Assembly (NCBI GenBank): GCA_902787365.1
Contig: CADAGC010000021.1
Location: forward strand, 1-46,719
Source of the DNA: an uncultured Ruminococcus sp.
Lineage (GTDB): Bacteria; Bacillota; Clostridia; Oscillospirales; Ruminococcaceae
Reading direction: 5' to 3'
Length of the DNA: 46,719 nt
Positions 23,205 to 32,256 of the stretch are shown here, piece after piece (position 1 is the first letter of the stretch; each line of letters opens with the position of its first letter). A model generated the notes under the pieces. The model saw nothing but the letters and a program-made list of their open reading frames with translations, did no database searches and was not told where the DNA came from. A program made the translations under genes and the position numbers.

Positions 23205-24098
23205 TTGACGGAAGAAAGAAAGCATAAGTTCAAAGAGGGCTCGTTCTTAGAGCTGCTCAATTATAAAGACCTGCTCTATCAGCTTGTTGCAAGGGATATA
23301 AAGCTCAAATACCGCCGCAGTTTCTTAGGCTATGTGTGGAGCGTTTTAAACCCCCTGCTCATCATGATAATCATGTCGATAGTGTTCACTATGCTCTTTA
23401 CCAAAAAGACCGAGCTGTTCCCGATATACCTTATGTGCGGCAGAACGGTGTTTGAGTTTATCAAGACCGCTACCGACAAGGCGCTCGGCGCTGTGACGGA
23501 TAACGCATCGCTTTTGAAGAAGACCTACGTTTCAAAGTTTATGTTCCCCATGTCGAAGATAACTGCTTCAATGGTGGACTTTGTTTTCTCGTTAGGTGCG
23601 CTGGTGCTGCTGATAATCTACTACTCGTTCAAATACAGCCGCTCGCTTTTCTCTTTCTGGGATCTCGGTATAGTGATAGTCATAGTTGAAGCCTACATCT
23701 TCGCTATGGGGCTCGGCTTCCTGCTGGCGGCGCTCAATGTATTTTTCAGAGATATCAAGTATATCTACCACGCAATAACCACCATGTGGGTATACTGCTC
23801 GGCCATATTCTACAATATGGGCTCATTCTACGATAAGGGCGCAAAGCAGATAAAGGAGGGCACTACACCCTACGCCCTCTACCTTGCAAAGGCAATCGAG
23901 TACCTCAACCCCGCATACATCTACATAAAGCAGTTCCGTGCGTTCGTGTGGGTGCCTATCTGCGGCAGAAAGCTCGAAGCGTGGGCATTCGTTGACGCCA
24001 AGGACTTCATACTGGGCTTTGCCTATGCATTTTTGATGTTCACTATCGGCGTGGCAGTATTCAGAAAATCGCAGGATAAGTTTATTCTTTACATTTAA
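23205..24098 (+). CDS. ABC-2 polysaccharide/teichoic acid export permease
   Basis: Membrane half of an ABC exporter that moves a lipid-linked polymer across the cytoplasmic membrane (TagG/Wzm type). 297 residues with the family start LLYQLVARDIKLKYRRSFLGYVWSVLNPL and about six membrane segments. The only usable start is TTG at 23205, 10 nt after AAAGGA; the ATG upstream meets a stop. It has a clear promoter and is followed 14 nt later by its ATPase, then a glycosyltransferase, so the unit builds or decorates a surface glycan. Confidence 0.88.
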   Translation: MTEERKHKFKEGSFLELLNYKDLLYQLVARDIKLKYRRSFLGYVWSVLNPLLIMIIMSIVFTMLFTKKTELFPIYLMCGRTVFEFIKTATDKALGAVTDNASLLKKTYVSKFMFPMSKITASMVDFVFSLGALVLLIIYYSFKYSRSLFSFWDLGIVIVIVEAYIFAMGLGFLLAALNVFFRDIKYIYHAITTMWVYCSAIFYNMGSFYDKGAKQIKEGTTPYALYLAKAIEYLNPAYIYIKQFRAFVWVPICGRKLEAWAFVDAKDFILGFAYAFLMFTIGVAVFRKSQDKFILYI

Positions 24099-24112
24099 AA
24101 GGAAAATGATAC

Positions 24113-24958
24113 ATGAGCGAATATATTGTTGATGTAGACAAAGTTACCGTGCGCTTTAACAAGGCGTCGGAGAATATAGATAACCTAAAGGAATATTTCG
24201 TAAAGCTTGTAAAGCGTGAGCTGATGTTCAAGGAGTTCTTAGCGCTTAAGGACGTTGACCTTAAGATAAAGCCCGGCGAGGCGTGGGCGATAATAGGCAC
24301 GAACGGCTCGGGCAAGAGTACGCTCTTAAAGGTCATAAGCCGCATACTCAAGCCCTATAAGGGCAGCGTGCAGGTAAACGGCACGGTGGCTTCTCTTATC
24401 GAGCTGGGCGCAGGTATCGACCCCAAGCTCACCGCAAGGGAGAATATCTACTTAAACGGCTGTATCTTGGGCTATTCCAAGAAATTCGTAGCCGAGCGCT
24501 TTGATGAGATAGTTGAGTTTTCGGAACTTGAAGACTTTCTTGATACGCCCGTTAAGAACTTCTCCTCGGGTATGAAATCAAGGCTCGGTTTCTCGGTAGC
24601 TACAATGGTAAAGCCCGATATACTCATAGTTGACGAGGTGCTCTCGGTAGGTGACGTGCTGTTTCGTAAGAAATGCATGAACAAGATGAACGAGATGCTT
24701 GCCGACGGAACGACGCTTCTGTTCGTTTCGCATAATATGGAGACCTGCAAGAATATGTGCGACCACGCACTCTGGCTCAACAAGGGCGAGGTGGTTATGA
24801 GCGGTGAGATAGAGCCTATCGCCAATGAATATATGACAACTATCGAAGAGCGCAAGGCCAAGGAAAAGGCCGCCAAGAAGAAAAAGCAGAAAGAGCTTGA
24901 AAAGAAAGCCAAGGAAATAGAGGAAAAGAAGAAAAAGAAAAAGGCCGAAGCCGAATAA
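24113..24958 (+). CDS. ABC polysaccharide export ATPase
   Basis: ATP-binding partner of the preceding permease (TagH/Wzt type). Walker A GTNGSGKST, signature NFSSGMKSRLGFSVA, Walker B DILIVDEVLSVGD and the switch His in FVSHNM are all intact. The N-terminal extension before the core (VDKVTVRFNKASENIDNLKE) is typical of this class. The last 30 residues are an unusual Lys/Glu-rich helix, and there is no carbohydrate-binding domain as in long Wzt proteins. 281 residues. Confidence 0.9.
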   Translation: MSEYIVDVDKVTVRFNKASENIDNLKEYFVKLVKRELMFKEFLALKDVDLKIKPGEAWAIIGTNGSGKSTLLKVISRILKPYKGSVQVNGTVASLIELGAGIDPKLTARENIYLNGCILGYSKKFVAERFDEIVEFSELEDFLDTPVKNFSSGMKSRLGFSVATMVKPDILIVDEVLSVGDVLFRKKCMNKMNEMLADGTTLLFVSHNMETCKNMCDHALWLNKGEVVMSGEIEPIANEYMTTIEERKAKEKAAKKKKQKELEKKAKEIEEKKKKKKAEAE

Positions 24959-24982
24959 CGCATACAAAGAGGTGAACGGAAA

Positions 24983-25825
24983 ATGAGCGACAACAGCAAG
25001 GAAATAAAATACCCGAAATACAGCGTGCTCATGTCCGTTTATGCAGGGGAAAAGGCCGAGTTTTTTGACAAGAGCATAAAGAGCATACTCACGCAGACCC
25101 TGCCCACCGATGACTTTGTGATAGTCACCGACGGCGAGCTGACAGATGAGCTTGACAGGGTGCTTGAAAAATACTGCACGGCATACCCCTTTATAAGAGT
25201 TATAAGAAGCAAAAAATGCGGCGTGGGGATGTGTGCAAACAAAGGCCTTGCCGCCTGCAGGCACGAATATATCGTAAAAATGGATTCCGACGACATCGCC
25301 CATAAGGACAGGTGCGAGCTTTCTATGAAGCTTTTTGCCAAGCACCCCGAGCTTGATATGGTGGGCGCATATATTGATGAGTTTGACAGCGACACGGGCG
25401 AGCACATAGCCTACAAAAAGACCCCCGTTACCAACGAGGAGATAAGGCAATACGCAAGGCGCCGAAACCCCTTTAACAACCAGACCCTCTGCTACCGCAG
25501 GAGCATGGCACAGCGCATAGGCGGCTATACCGATATTCCCAGGTGCGAGGACTATGAGTTTGTTATAAATATGCTCATGGCGGGTGCGATAGGGCGCAAT
25601 ATACCGAAAGTGCTTGTTGATTACAGAGTCAACGAGGGCAACTACAAGCGTCGCTCCAACTGGGTCAACACCAAGGCATTTTTCAGAGTGCGCTATTCCA
25701 ACTGGCGCAAGGGCTACTCCCGCTTTTCCGATTTCTTAGTACCCTGCGCATTCCAACTTTTTATGTTCATCATGCCGTCAGGGCTTACGAGCGTGCTGTA
25801 TAAGCGCTTTCTTAGGAATTCATAA
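24983..25825 (+). CDS. Family 2 glycosyltransferase
   Basis: GT-A inverting transferase that adds a sugar from a nucleotide donor on the cytoplasmic side. 280 residues: N-terminal YSVLMSVYAGEKAEFF, QTLPTDDFVIVTDG, the metal-binding region MDSDDIAHKDRCELSM, and the acceptor-side FNNQTLCYRRSMAQRIGGY, then RCEDYEF. A hydrophobic stretch near the C terminus (LVPCAFQLFMFIMP) may lie on the membrane. Start after AAAGAGGTGAACGG. Last gene of the exporter operon. Confidence 0.9.
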   Translation: MSDNSKEIKYPKYSVLMSVYAGEKAEFFDKSIKSILTQTLPTDDFVIVTDGELTDELDRVLEKYCTAYPFIRVIRSKKCGVGMCANKGLAACRHEYIVKMDSDDIAHKDRCELSMKLFAKHPELDMVGAYIDEFDSDTGEHIAYKKTPVTNEEIRQYARRRNPFNNQTLCYRRSMAQRIGGYTDIPRCEDYEFVINMLMAGAIGRNIPKVLVDYRVNEGNYKRRSNWVNTKAFFRVRYSNWRKGYSRFSDFLVPCAFQLFMFIMPSGLTSVLYKRFLRNS

Positions 25826-25827
25826 TA

Positions 25828-26032
25828 TCAATGCATAGTGCACAATGCACAATGCACAATTGAGGTGCGCCCTTCGGGCGTATTTTATAAGCGGCTGCGC
25901 CGCTAATGAGTAATTGACAAAACAACACCCCGAGGAAATCAAATTCCTCGGGGTGATATTTGTTATACTTACCTGACGCTGTCGGTCAGCAACAAGGCGC
26001 CGCAGGCGCCTTAATTGTGCACTGTGCATTGA
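25828..26032. repeat. Inverted-repeat cassette filling a convergent gap
   Basis: 19-nt ends TCAATGCATAGTGCACAAT (25828-25846) and ATTGTGCACTGTGCATTGA (26014-26032) are 18/19 complementary. They begin 2 nt after the glycosyltransferase stop and end at the stop of the GH5 gene, so the cassette is the whole intergenic region. Inside are mini-hairpins (GCGCCC/GGGCG, GCGGC/GCCGC, GGCGCC/GGCGCC) and a terminator. It is MITE-like in form; no open frame. Confidence 0.7.
25926..25955. terminator. Terminator inside the cassette
   Basis: Perfect 12-bp arms CACCCCGAGGAA (25926-25937) and TTCCTCGGGGTG (25944-25955), serving the convergent glycosyltransferase and GH5 genes. Confidence 0.75.
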
Positions 26033-28162
26033 TTACAAGCCTTTCGCCTCTTTCGCAGTAATGCCCTTGTCGCCGAGCTTTATGGCGTGGTCAAGACCTA
26101 CGAACTTGCCGCTCTCCTGCCAGAGAACTTCCTTGACGAACTTGTATTTCTCCTCGTCCCAGGTCACAAAGTCATCAAGCACTAAGCCGCCCGTGTCGCC
26201 CGAATTGGCGTTGAAGCACCAGAATGTGTGGTTTAAGTGATTGTCCTTGATGAGCTTTCTCATGTAGGTCATCCAGGTGATGTTCGGCTCGGTCATAAAG
26301 CCGCCCCATTCGCCTATGAGCAGGGGAGCAGTCTTGTTTTCATAGATGTAGAACCAGTTGTCTTTCCAGCAGTCCTTCATAAGGCTGTTAAAGTCGTAGC
26401 TGCCCTCAAACCACGGCTGCTCGTATACTGTCGGGCCGTAATCGTGGGGCGAGTAAACCAGCTTGTCCTGATACTTGCCGAGGTCTACGGGGTAGTCCTT
26501 AACACCTCTTAAGTTGCCGCCCCACCAGTTGAAGTAGTAGTCTTTCTCGTCGGTGGATTTGTAGTCGCCGTTTTTCTTTATGTCCTTAGGATATATCTCC
26601 GTGCCCTCTACCATTATAAGCACGTTGGGGTTCTTTGCAAGCACCTTTGCGGCTGCCACCTCGGCGGTGTTCTTCCAGTTGTTTTTGTCCTTTGAGTCGT
26701 TCCAGATAGCGGCGCTGTCGCCCTCGTTGGGCTTGCCGTGCGGCTCGTTCTTAAGGTCGAATGCAACTATCGTGTCGTTCTTCTTGTATCTGTCAGCCAT
26801 CCATTCAAGTGCGGCGTAGTATTCCTTTTCGCCCACCCTATCGGTGTACCAGAGGTTTGCGTTGTGCCCCGAAGCATCGGTGTTTGCCGAGTGAATGTCT
26901 ATCATTACCTTAACGCCGTTATCCTCTGCAAGCTTAAGGAAATACTCGAAAATCTCCAGACTGTTCATCTGATTGAGCTCTTCGTTGTAGGCGTTGTTGT
27001 AGTTTGCCTGCGGGTATTCGCCTGCCGCCCATTGGTTGATAAGCTCTGCCGACATAGGAACTCTTATCAGGTTGAAGCCGTGGTCTGCTATTGCCTTTAC
27101 CGAGGGTGCGAGCTGGCTGTTCCAAAGGCCGTCAAAGGTGTTCGTGCCCGTGTTGTAGCCAAACCAGTTGACGCCCGTGAGCCATACCTGCTTGCCGTCC
27201 TTGTCGAGTATCTTGTTGCCGTCTGTGTGCAGCCAGTCGTCGCCCTGAACGGCCTTTTTGTTTCTTGTCAGCAGTTCCTTGGTGCTCTTGGACGAGCCGC
27301 CGCTGTTGTTGTTATTGTTTCCGCCGTTATTGTTGTTGTTATTGTTGTTCTGTTGGTTTTGCTGATTCTGGTCAACCTTGCCTGCTGTCACCTTGCAGTC
27401 CTTGCCGTTCAGCTTGGCGCTCTTTATCTTAAGCCCCGATGTCGTGCCTATGTTGCAGCCTATCACCTGCGCACCGCCTGCGGGAATGTCGCCGTTGTAG
27501 TCGGCATTCGTTATGGTAAGGGTGCTGCCGCTTGCTTTCCAGGTGCCGTTCCAGCCCTCAACGCTCTTAAGGCCGTCTATTTCAAGTTCCAGCTTCCAGC
27601 CGCTTACGGGGGACGAGGTGTTGTTCTCGATCTTAAGCTCCATGCCGTTCATCTGCACGCCGCTGTTCTCCCAGCCGTTGCCCGAGCTGTAGACTACCGC
27701 ATAGCCGTCGCTCTTCTTGTCGTCAGCCTTAGAAGAATCGTCCTTTGATGACTCCTCTTCCGATGAGCTGTCAGCTTCGCTGGAGTCGTCCTTTTCCGAC
27801 GAGCTGTCGCTTTCCTTTTCGCTCGATGTATCGTCACCGCCTACGGGCAGGCCGCCTGCTTCCTCCTCCGAGGTGCTGTCGGTGCTGCCGCCCTCGCTCT
27901 CGCTTGATGAAGCCGATACAGACGAGCTTTCCTTTTCCGACGAGCTGTCATCTCCCTTTTTGCTGTGCATAAGCACTATGGCAGCCACTACCGCCACCAC
28001 CAGCACGTCAAATGCGATAAACGCCGTCAGCAGGCGCTTTTTCTTAGTCTTGTCCATTCCCGATGAAGCTTGCTCCGCTGCGGGCTGCGCTTCGGGGGTT
28101 GCTTGCGTTTCGGGGGTGTTTTGCGTTACCTCCTCGGGGGTGTTCTTGTTTTCGTCACTCAT
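26033..28162 (-). CDS. Membrane-anchored GH5 glycanase with CBM2-like module
   Basis: Surface-displayed beta-glycanase. Instead of a cleavable signal it has a 45-residue cytoplasmic tail, one membrane segment (about 46-65, flanked by KTKKKR) and a Ser/Asp/Glu-rich wall-spanning linker (about 70-152). A CBM2-like beta domain follows (about 153-263: VVYSSGNGWENSGVQMNGM, GWKLELEIDG), then an Asn/Gln/Gly linker (264-290) and the GH5 domain (about 300-700). Catalytic E473 in DLKNEPHG and E618 in LLIGEWGGF. The catalytic domain is a different GH5 branch from the other two. AGCGGAGGAAG precedes the start. It lies 18 nt downstream of a two-segment membrane protein and may share its transcript. Confidence 0.88.
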   Translation of the reverse strand: MSDENKNTPEEVTQNTPETQATPEAQPAAEQASSGMDKTKKKRLLTAFIAFDVLVVAVVAAIVLMHSKKGDDSSSEKESSSVSASSSESEGGSTDSTSEEEAGGLPVGGDDTSSEKESDSSSEKDDSSEADSSSEEESSKDDSSKADDKKSDGYAVVYSSGNGWENSGVQMNGMELKIENNTSSPVSGWKLELEIDGLKSVEGWNGTWKASGSTLTITNADYNGDIPAGGAQVIGCNIGTTSGLKIKSAKLNGKDCKVTAGKVDQNQQNQQNNNNNNNNGGNNNNNSGGSSKSTKELLTRNKKAVQGDDWLHTDGNKILDKDGKQVWLTGVNWFGYNTGTNTFDGLWNSQLAPSVKAIADHGFNLIRVPMSAELINQWAAGEYPQANYNNAYNEELNQMNSLEIFEYFLKLAEDNGVKVMIDIHSANTDASGHNANLWYTDRVGEKEYYAALEWMADRYKKNDTIVAFDLKNEPHGKPNEGDSAAIWNDSKDKNNWKNTAEVAAAKVLAKNPNVLIMVEGTEIYPKDIKKNGDYKSTDEKDYYFNWWGGNLRGVKDYPVDLGKYQDKLVYSPHDYGPTVYEQPWFEGSYDFNSLMKDCWKDNWFYIYENKTAPLLIGEWGGFMTEPNITWMTYMRKLIKDNHLNHTFWCFNANSGDTGGLVLDDFVTWDEEKYKFVKEVLWQESGKFVGLDHAIKLGDKGITAKEAKGL

Positions 28163-28180
28163 AATTTCTTCCTCCGCTTA

Positions 28181-28954
28181 TTATAATAAGTTCGACCCTT
28201 TGAGCTGCCTGAAGCTTTCATACTTCTTTTCATAAAGCTCTATGGTCTTGTCAAAATCCTTTAAATACTCGCCTTTTAAAATCCTTATAACATCACACGG
28301 CTCGGGGGCTTTCGGCTGCTTTGCGCCTTTCTTTGCATTACTCTCTATCAGCCTGTATGCGCCGTTTTTGCCTTTTAGCCCGCTGCATTTGCCGCTTTCT
28401 AATACTTTAAGCAGCTGCGTGACGCCCGTGCTATTCTCATAAGCGTCGGCTATGATGTCAAGGTCATAATAGCGCTTTTTGAGCTCGCTCAACTGCCTGC
28501 GCTGATCAATAAGCTTTTCTTCGTAAAGCACGGCGTAGGCGGTCTCAAAGCCTGTCTCTTTGTATAGCTTTTTATTGCGGCGGTGGCCTATGAATTCCTT
28601 TGCTATGCTCCACAGCAGCATCAAAAGAAAGAATCCTGCCATAACAAGTGCCGAATCGAGCATAACGTCCCTGAGCGTCGGCAGATGCCTAAATATCACC
28701 GTGCTGCCTATTGCCGTTATGCCTGCAAAGAGTATGTAATACCCCACGCACAGCCAGAATGAATTCATCTCACCGTCAGCTGAAAAGAAATCCATAAACT
28801 CGTGCAGGGCATACTCTATGTGAAATTTCGGGTGGATAAGCTCTTCACCGCCGTTTTTGAGGTAGACCATAACCGAATCAGTCTCTTTGTGAGCCTTTTC
28901 AAGCGCCTCTGCCGCAGAGAGGTAATCTATAAGATTTTTCGTTCTCATATCCAT
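28181..28954 (-). CDS. Hypothetical protein with two membrane segments
   Basis: 257 residues from ATG 28954, chosen because AGAGGTG lies just before it; a longer frame would begin inside the promoter. A cytoplasmic N-terminal helix region (1-65), two membrane segments (about 66-90 and 98-118), then a long charged helical C terminus (LIDQRRQLSELKKRYYDLDI). No known domain recognised. It precedes the anchored GH5 gene by 18 nt, so co-transcription is likely; a functional link is unproven. Confidence 0.75.
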   Translation of the reverse strand: MDMRTKNLIDYLSAAEALEKAHKETDSVMVYLKNGGEELIHPKFHIEYALHEFMDFFSADGEMNSFWLCVGYYILFAGITAIGSTVIFRHLPTLRDVMLDSALVMAGFFLLMLLWSIAKEFIGHRRNKKLYKETGFETAYAVLYEEKLIDQRRQLSELKKRYYDLDIIADAYENSTGVTQLLKVLESGKCSGLKGKNGAYRLIESNAKKGAKQPKAPEPCDVIRILKGEYLKDFDKTIELYEKKYESFRQLKGSNLL

Positions 28955-28973
28955 AGCCTGCACCTCTTTGCTT

Positions 28974-29002
28974 ATTATAGCATATTTAAAGTATTTTAGC
29001 AA
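28974..29002 (-). promoter_or_regulatory. Promoter of the membrane protein/GH5 unit
   Basis: Minus strand: TTGCTA (29002-28997), 17-nt spacer, TATAAT (28979-28974). Same -35 variant as the GH51 promoter. Confidence 0.7.
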
Positions 29003-29209
29003 GTGATTTGACAAATAATTATCCGTTAAGCGTCAGACGGCTGAAAAAGTGCGGCTTTCTGCAGAATGATAACGTTTACAGACACTTTGCACAATAGCAT
29101 ATGTTAAAATTCTGATAGATTTGACTATATATTTTTTCGGCTCGGTATGGTATTATTGTAATTAACTAAGATGCTATTATATTTGACTTACAAGTTAGGA
29201 AGGTGAAAA

Positions 29210-29695
29210 ATGATAAAAGAGATTGGCAGAGAAGATATCTCACAATGTGTTAGTATAATAAAAGAAAGCTTTATGACTGTTGCCGATGACTTTGGCTTTA
29301 CTGCCCGGAATGCGCCGAGGTTTACGGCTTTTGCGATGTCAGATGAAAGGCTTTATTATCAACTGGATAATGAACACAGGTTAATGGTCGCATACTATCT
29401 TGATGACGGGGCAATAGTAGGGTATTATTCGTTGCTGTTGCAGGAAGATAAACAATGTGAGCTTAATAATCTGAGCGTTCTTCCGAAATACAGACATAAC
29501 GGGATCGGCGCAGCTTTACTGAATGACGCTTTTATTCGGGCGAGAAATACGGGCTGTGTTAAGATGAATATAGGAATCGTGGAAGAAAACGCAATACTGC
29601 GTAAATGGTATGAAGATAACGGCTTTTCTCATGTCGGAACAAGAAAATTTGACTTTTTCCCATTCACCTGCGGATATATGGAAAAGAAACTATAA
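29210..29695 (+). CDS. GNAT-family N-acetyltransferase
   Basis: Transfers an acetyl group from acetyl-CoA to a small molecule or protein N terminus. 161 residues with the pyrophosphate-binding loop in LNNLSVLPKYRHNGIGAALL and the final beta strand WYEDNGFSHVGTRKFDFFPF. TTAGGAAGGTG precedes the start. Codon use is more AT-rich than its neighbours, hinting at a different history. Substrate unknown; no partner gene. Confidence 0.88.
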   Translation: MIKEIGREDISQCVSIIKESFMTVADDFGFTARNAPRFTAFAMSDERLYYQLDNEHRLMVAYYLDDGAIVGYYSLLLQEDKQCELNNLSVLPKYRHNGIGAALLNDAFIRARNTGCVKMNIGIVEENAILRKWYEDNGFSHVGTRKFDFFPFTCGYMEKKL

Positions 29696-29716
29696 TAACG
29701 AAAGGAATGACTTACA

Positions 29717-30712
29717 ATGTATACCCCCAACGACCACAGATACGACAAAATGACCTACAACCACATAGGAAAGAGCGGGCTGAGAGTCTCCGCCATATCA
29801 TTAGGGCTATGGCAGAATTTCGGCTTCGGCTCATCATTCACAAACGCCGAGGAGATGTGCCACACCGCCTTTGACCTGGGCATCACCCACTTTGACCTTG
29901 CAAACAACTACGGCCACCCCTATAACGGCTCGGCTGAGGAGAATTTCGGCAAGATTCTTGACAGGGGAATGAGAGCCTACCGTGATGAGCTTTGCATATC
30001 CACCAAGGCGGGCTATGATATGTGGCCGGGCGTTTACGGCGACAAGAACGGCTGCCGCAAGTACCTCATATCCTCACTCGACCAGAGCTTGAAGCGTATG
30101 AAGCTCGATTACGTCGATATATTCTACCACCATGTTTTTGACCCGAACACGCCCCTTGAAGAAACAGCATTAGCCCTCGACCATATCGTTAAGCAGGGCA
30201 AGGCGCTTTATGTGGGCATTTCAAACTATAACAAGGCACAGACCGAGGAGATAATGGGCATATTTAAGGAGCTGAGAACCCCCTTTATCGTAAACCAGCC
30301 CTCATTCTCAATGCTCAACCGCTGGGTCGAGCGTGACGGGCTTGATGAGTTCTGTGTGGATAATGGCATAGGCCTTGCTGTGTTCTCACCGCTTTATCAG
30401 GGCTTTCTGACCGACAGATACTTAAAGGGCATTCCCGAGGATTCACGTATCGGCAGGGGCGCTACATGGATAAAGGGCGAGCTTGATGATAAGATGGTAG
30501 CAAAGCTTAATGCCCTCAATGACCTCGCACAGAGGAGAGGGCAGAAGCTCTCGCAGCTTGCTATTGCTTGGCTTTTAAATAACAAGGCAGTCGCTACCGT
30601 TCTGGTGGGCGCAAGCAGGCCGCAGCAGATAATCGACAACGTGGGCGCTATAGAAAACCTCACCCTCTCGCAGGAAGAGCTTGACGAGTGCGAGCGCATT
30701 CTCGCTATGTAA
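29717..30712 (+). CDS. Aldo/keto reductase, YghZ-like
   Basis: NADPH-dependent reductase of small aldehydes, related to L-glyceraldehyde-3-phosphate reductase. 331 residues. The tetrad is visible: Asp and Tyr in HFDLANNYGHP, Lys in ISTKAGYDMW, His in IFYHHVFDP. Also present are the YghZ-type start YNHIGKSGLRVSAISLGLWQ, and cofactor residues in VLVGASRPQQI. AACGAAAGGAATG precedes it. It is 21 nt after the acetyltransferase and 11 nt before the CotH gene, so the three may be co-transcribed, though their functions look unrelated. Confidence 0.9.
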   Translation: MYTPNDHRYDKMTYNHIGKSGLRVSAISLGLWQNFGFGSSFTNAEEMCHTAFDLGITHFDLANNYGHPYNGSAEENFGKILDRGMRAYRDELCISTKAGYDMWPGVYGDKNGCRKYLISSLDQSLKRMKLDYVDIFYHHVFDPNTPLEETALALDHIVKQGKALYVGISNYNKAQTEEIMGIFKELRTPFIVNQPSFSMLNRWVERDGLDEFCVDNGIGLAVFSPLYQGFLTDRYLKGIPEDSRIGRGATWIKGELDDKMVAKLNALNDLAQRRGQKLSQLAIAWLLNNKAVATVLVGASRPQQIIDNVGAIENLTLSQEELDECERILAM

Positions 30713-30723
30713 GGAGAAAAGCT

Positions 30724-32256
30724 ATGAAAAAAAGACGGATATTCCCGCTTGTGCTGGCGCTTGTGATGACCCTTTGCGCCTGCTCGTCAAACAGCAGTTC
30801 CTCGCAGAGCGACAGCGGCACGCAGGAGAGCGAAACTGCGGTGGATAATAAGTTTATCCCCGAAAAGGTGGATATGCTGAATGTAAAGCAGGGGCAGGAG
30901 ATAAACCCCGAGCCTGCGACCTTTGAGAGCCTTAAGGCCGATAAGGAGGCTGTCAAGAAATTCGAGGAGGAAAAGGCGAAAAAGCACACCATTCCCTCGA
31001 TACACATAGTCACAAACCCCGATGACGAGGTGGTTTCGATAGACGAATACACCTCCTGCGTGGTGGATACATTCAACTGCGACGAGAGCGTAAAGCTTGA
31101 CGGCGTGTCGGCAGGGGTCAAGGTAAGGGGCAATTCCAGCGCCTTTTACGGCGATGTGGCGCAGATAAGGCGCAACCAGGTGCCCTACCGCATAAAGTTT
31201 GATGAAAAGACCAATATGCTGGGCTTGCACGGCGGCAACGAAGCCAAAAGCTGGGTGCTCTTAAAGGCCGACTGGGACTTGATAAGAAACGACATAGCTT
31301 TCCGCTTCGGCAGGGCGCTGATAGGCGACCACACCTTTGCGACCGATTCGCAGATAGTCTATGTTTACCTCAACAACGAATTCAAGGGCATATACACCCT
31401 CTGCGAGCAATGTCAGGTGGGCAAGAACAGAGTAAACGTCACACAGCCCGAGGAAAACTACACGGGCAACGACATAGGCTATTACTTAGAGCTTGACAAC
31501 TACGCCACCTCGGAGGATGACAACATCTACATAACTCTTGACTACGGCGAATATGAGGTGACGGACATCGAGGGTGAAACAAGAAAGTTCGTGCCTGCCG
31601 AGTATTCGGTCAAGAATGATGTTTACACCAAGCAGCAGGTGGAGTTTATCGAAAAGTATATGCGTGGCGTGTTCGAGATAGTTTACCGTGCCTGCGAAAA
31701 GGGCGAGTATTACACCTTTGACGACAGCTTTGAGCTTGTCAAGGCCGATTACGACAACGCCAAAGACACCGTTGAAGCCGTTATGGACATAGAGAGCGTT
31801 GTGGATATGTATCTGCTCTATGAGATAGTTCACGACTATGACTGCGGCGAGGGCAGCTTCTTTATGTGCGTTGATTTCTCAAAGGGCAGCGCCGTGCAGA
31901 AGCTTACATTTACTTCTCCGTGGGATTTCAACTGGGCATACAACGACAGCACCAAGCGCTACTGGGCGGGGGCATTCTGCGACAAGAATTTCGTCAAGAG
32001 CAAGGGCGACAGAACAAACCCCTGGTTCGTGCTGCTGATAAAGCAGGACTGGTTCAGGCAGCTTGCATCTGACAAATGGACTGCTATGGTAAACGGCGGC
32101 GAGATAGAGCGGTGCCTTACCGAGGAAAAAGCCTACCTCGAACAGTACAAAGACGACCTCAACCGTGACGGCGGCGTTGACTGCGCCTATGACCTCTTCA
32201 AATGGATAGAAGCAAGGCTTAAATGGATGGACGGGGAATTCCTCAAGAATGCATAA
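30724..32256 (+). CDS. CotH-family lipoprotein
   Basis: Surface lipoprotein with a CotH kinase-like fold. Lipobox TLCAC puts the lipidated Cys at residue 20; a Ser-rich tether follows. CotH hallmarks: GVKVRGNSSAFYGDVAQ, PYRIKFDEKTNMLGLHGG, KSWVLLKADWDLIRN, VYVYLNNEFKGIYTLCEQ, and the catalytic-region SPWDFNWAYND near residue 410. CotH proteins phosphorylate spore-coat or secreted proteins, and they recur beside cellulosome components in ruminococci; the target here is unknown. Start ATG 30724 follows AAGGAG; the in-frame codon at 30688 lies within the preceding gene. 510 residues. Confidence 0.87.
   Translation: MKKRRIFPLVLALVMTLCACSSNSSSSQSDSGTQESETAVDNKFIPEKVDMLNVKQGQEINPEPATFESLKADKEAVKKFEEEKAKKHTIPSIHIVTNPDDEVVSIDEYTSCVVDTFNCDESVKLDGVSAGVKVRGNSSAFYGDVAQIRRNQVPYRIKFDEKTNMLGLHGGNEAKSWVLLKADWDLIRNDIAFRFGRALIGDHTFATDSQIVYVYLNNEFKGIYTLCEQCQVGKNRVNVTQPEENYTGNDIGYYLELDNYATSEDDNIYITLDYGEYEVTDIEGETRKFVPAEYSVKNDVYTKQQVEFIEKYMRGVFEIVYRACEKGEYYTFDDSFELVKADYDNAKDTVEAVMDIESVVDMYLLYEIVHDYDCGEGSFFMCVDFSKGSAVQKLTFTSPWDFNWAYNDSTKRYWAGAFCDKNFVKSKGDRTNPWFVLLIKQDWFRQLASDKWTAMVNGGEIERCLTEEKAYLEQYKDDLNRDGGVDCAYDLFKWIEARLKWMDGEFLKNA

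Noticed and set aside
26738-27748. Plus-strand frame of 336 codons opposite the anchored GH5 gene
   Set aside because: Val/Leu-rich shadow of biased codons; the GH5 gene on the other strand is unmistakable.
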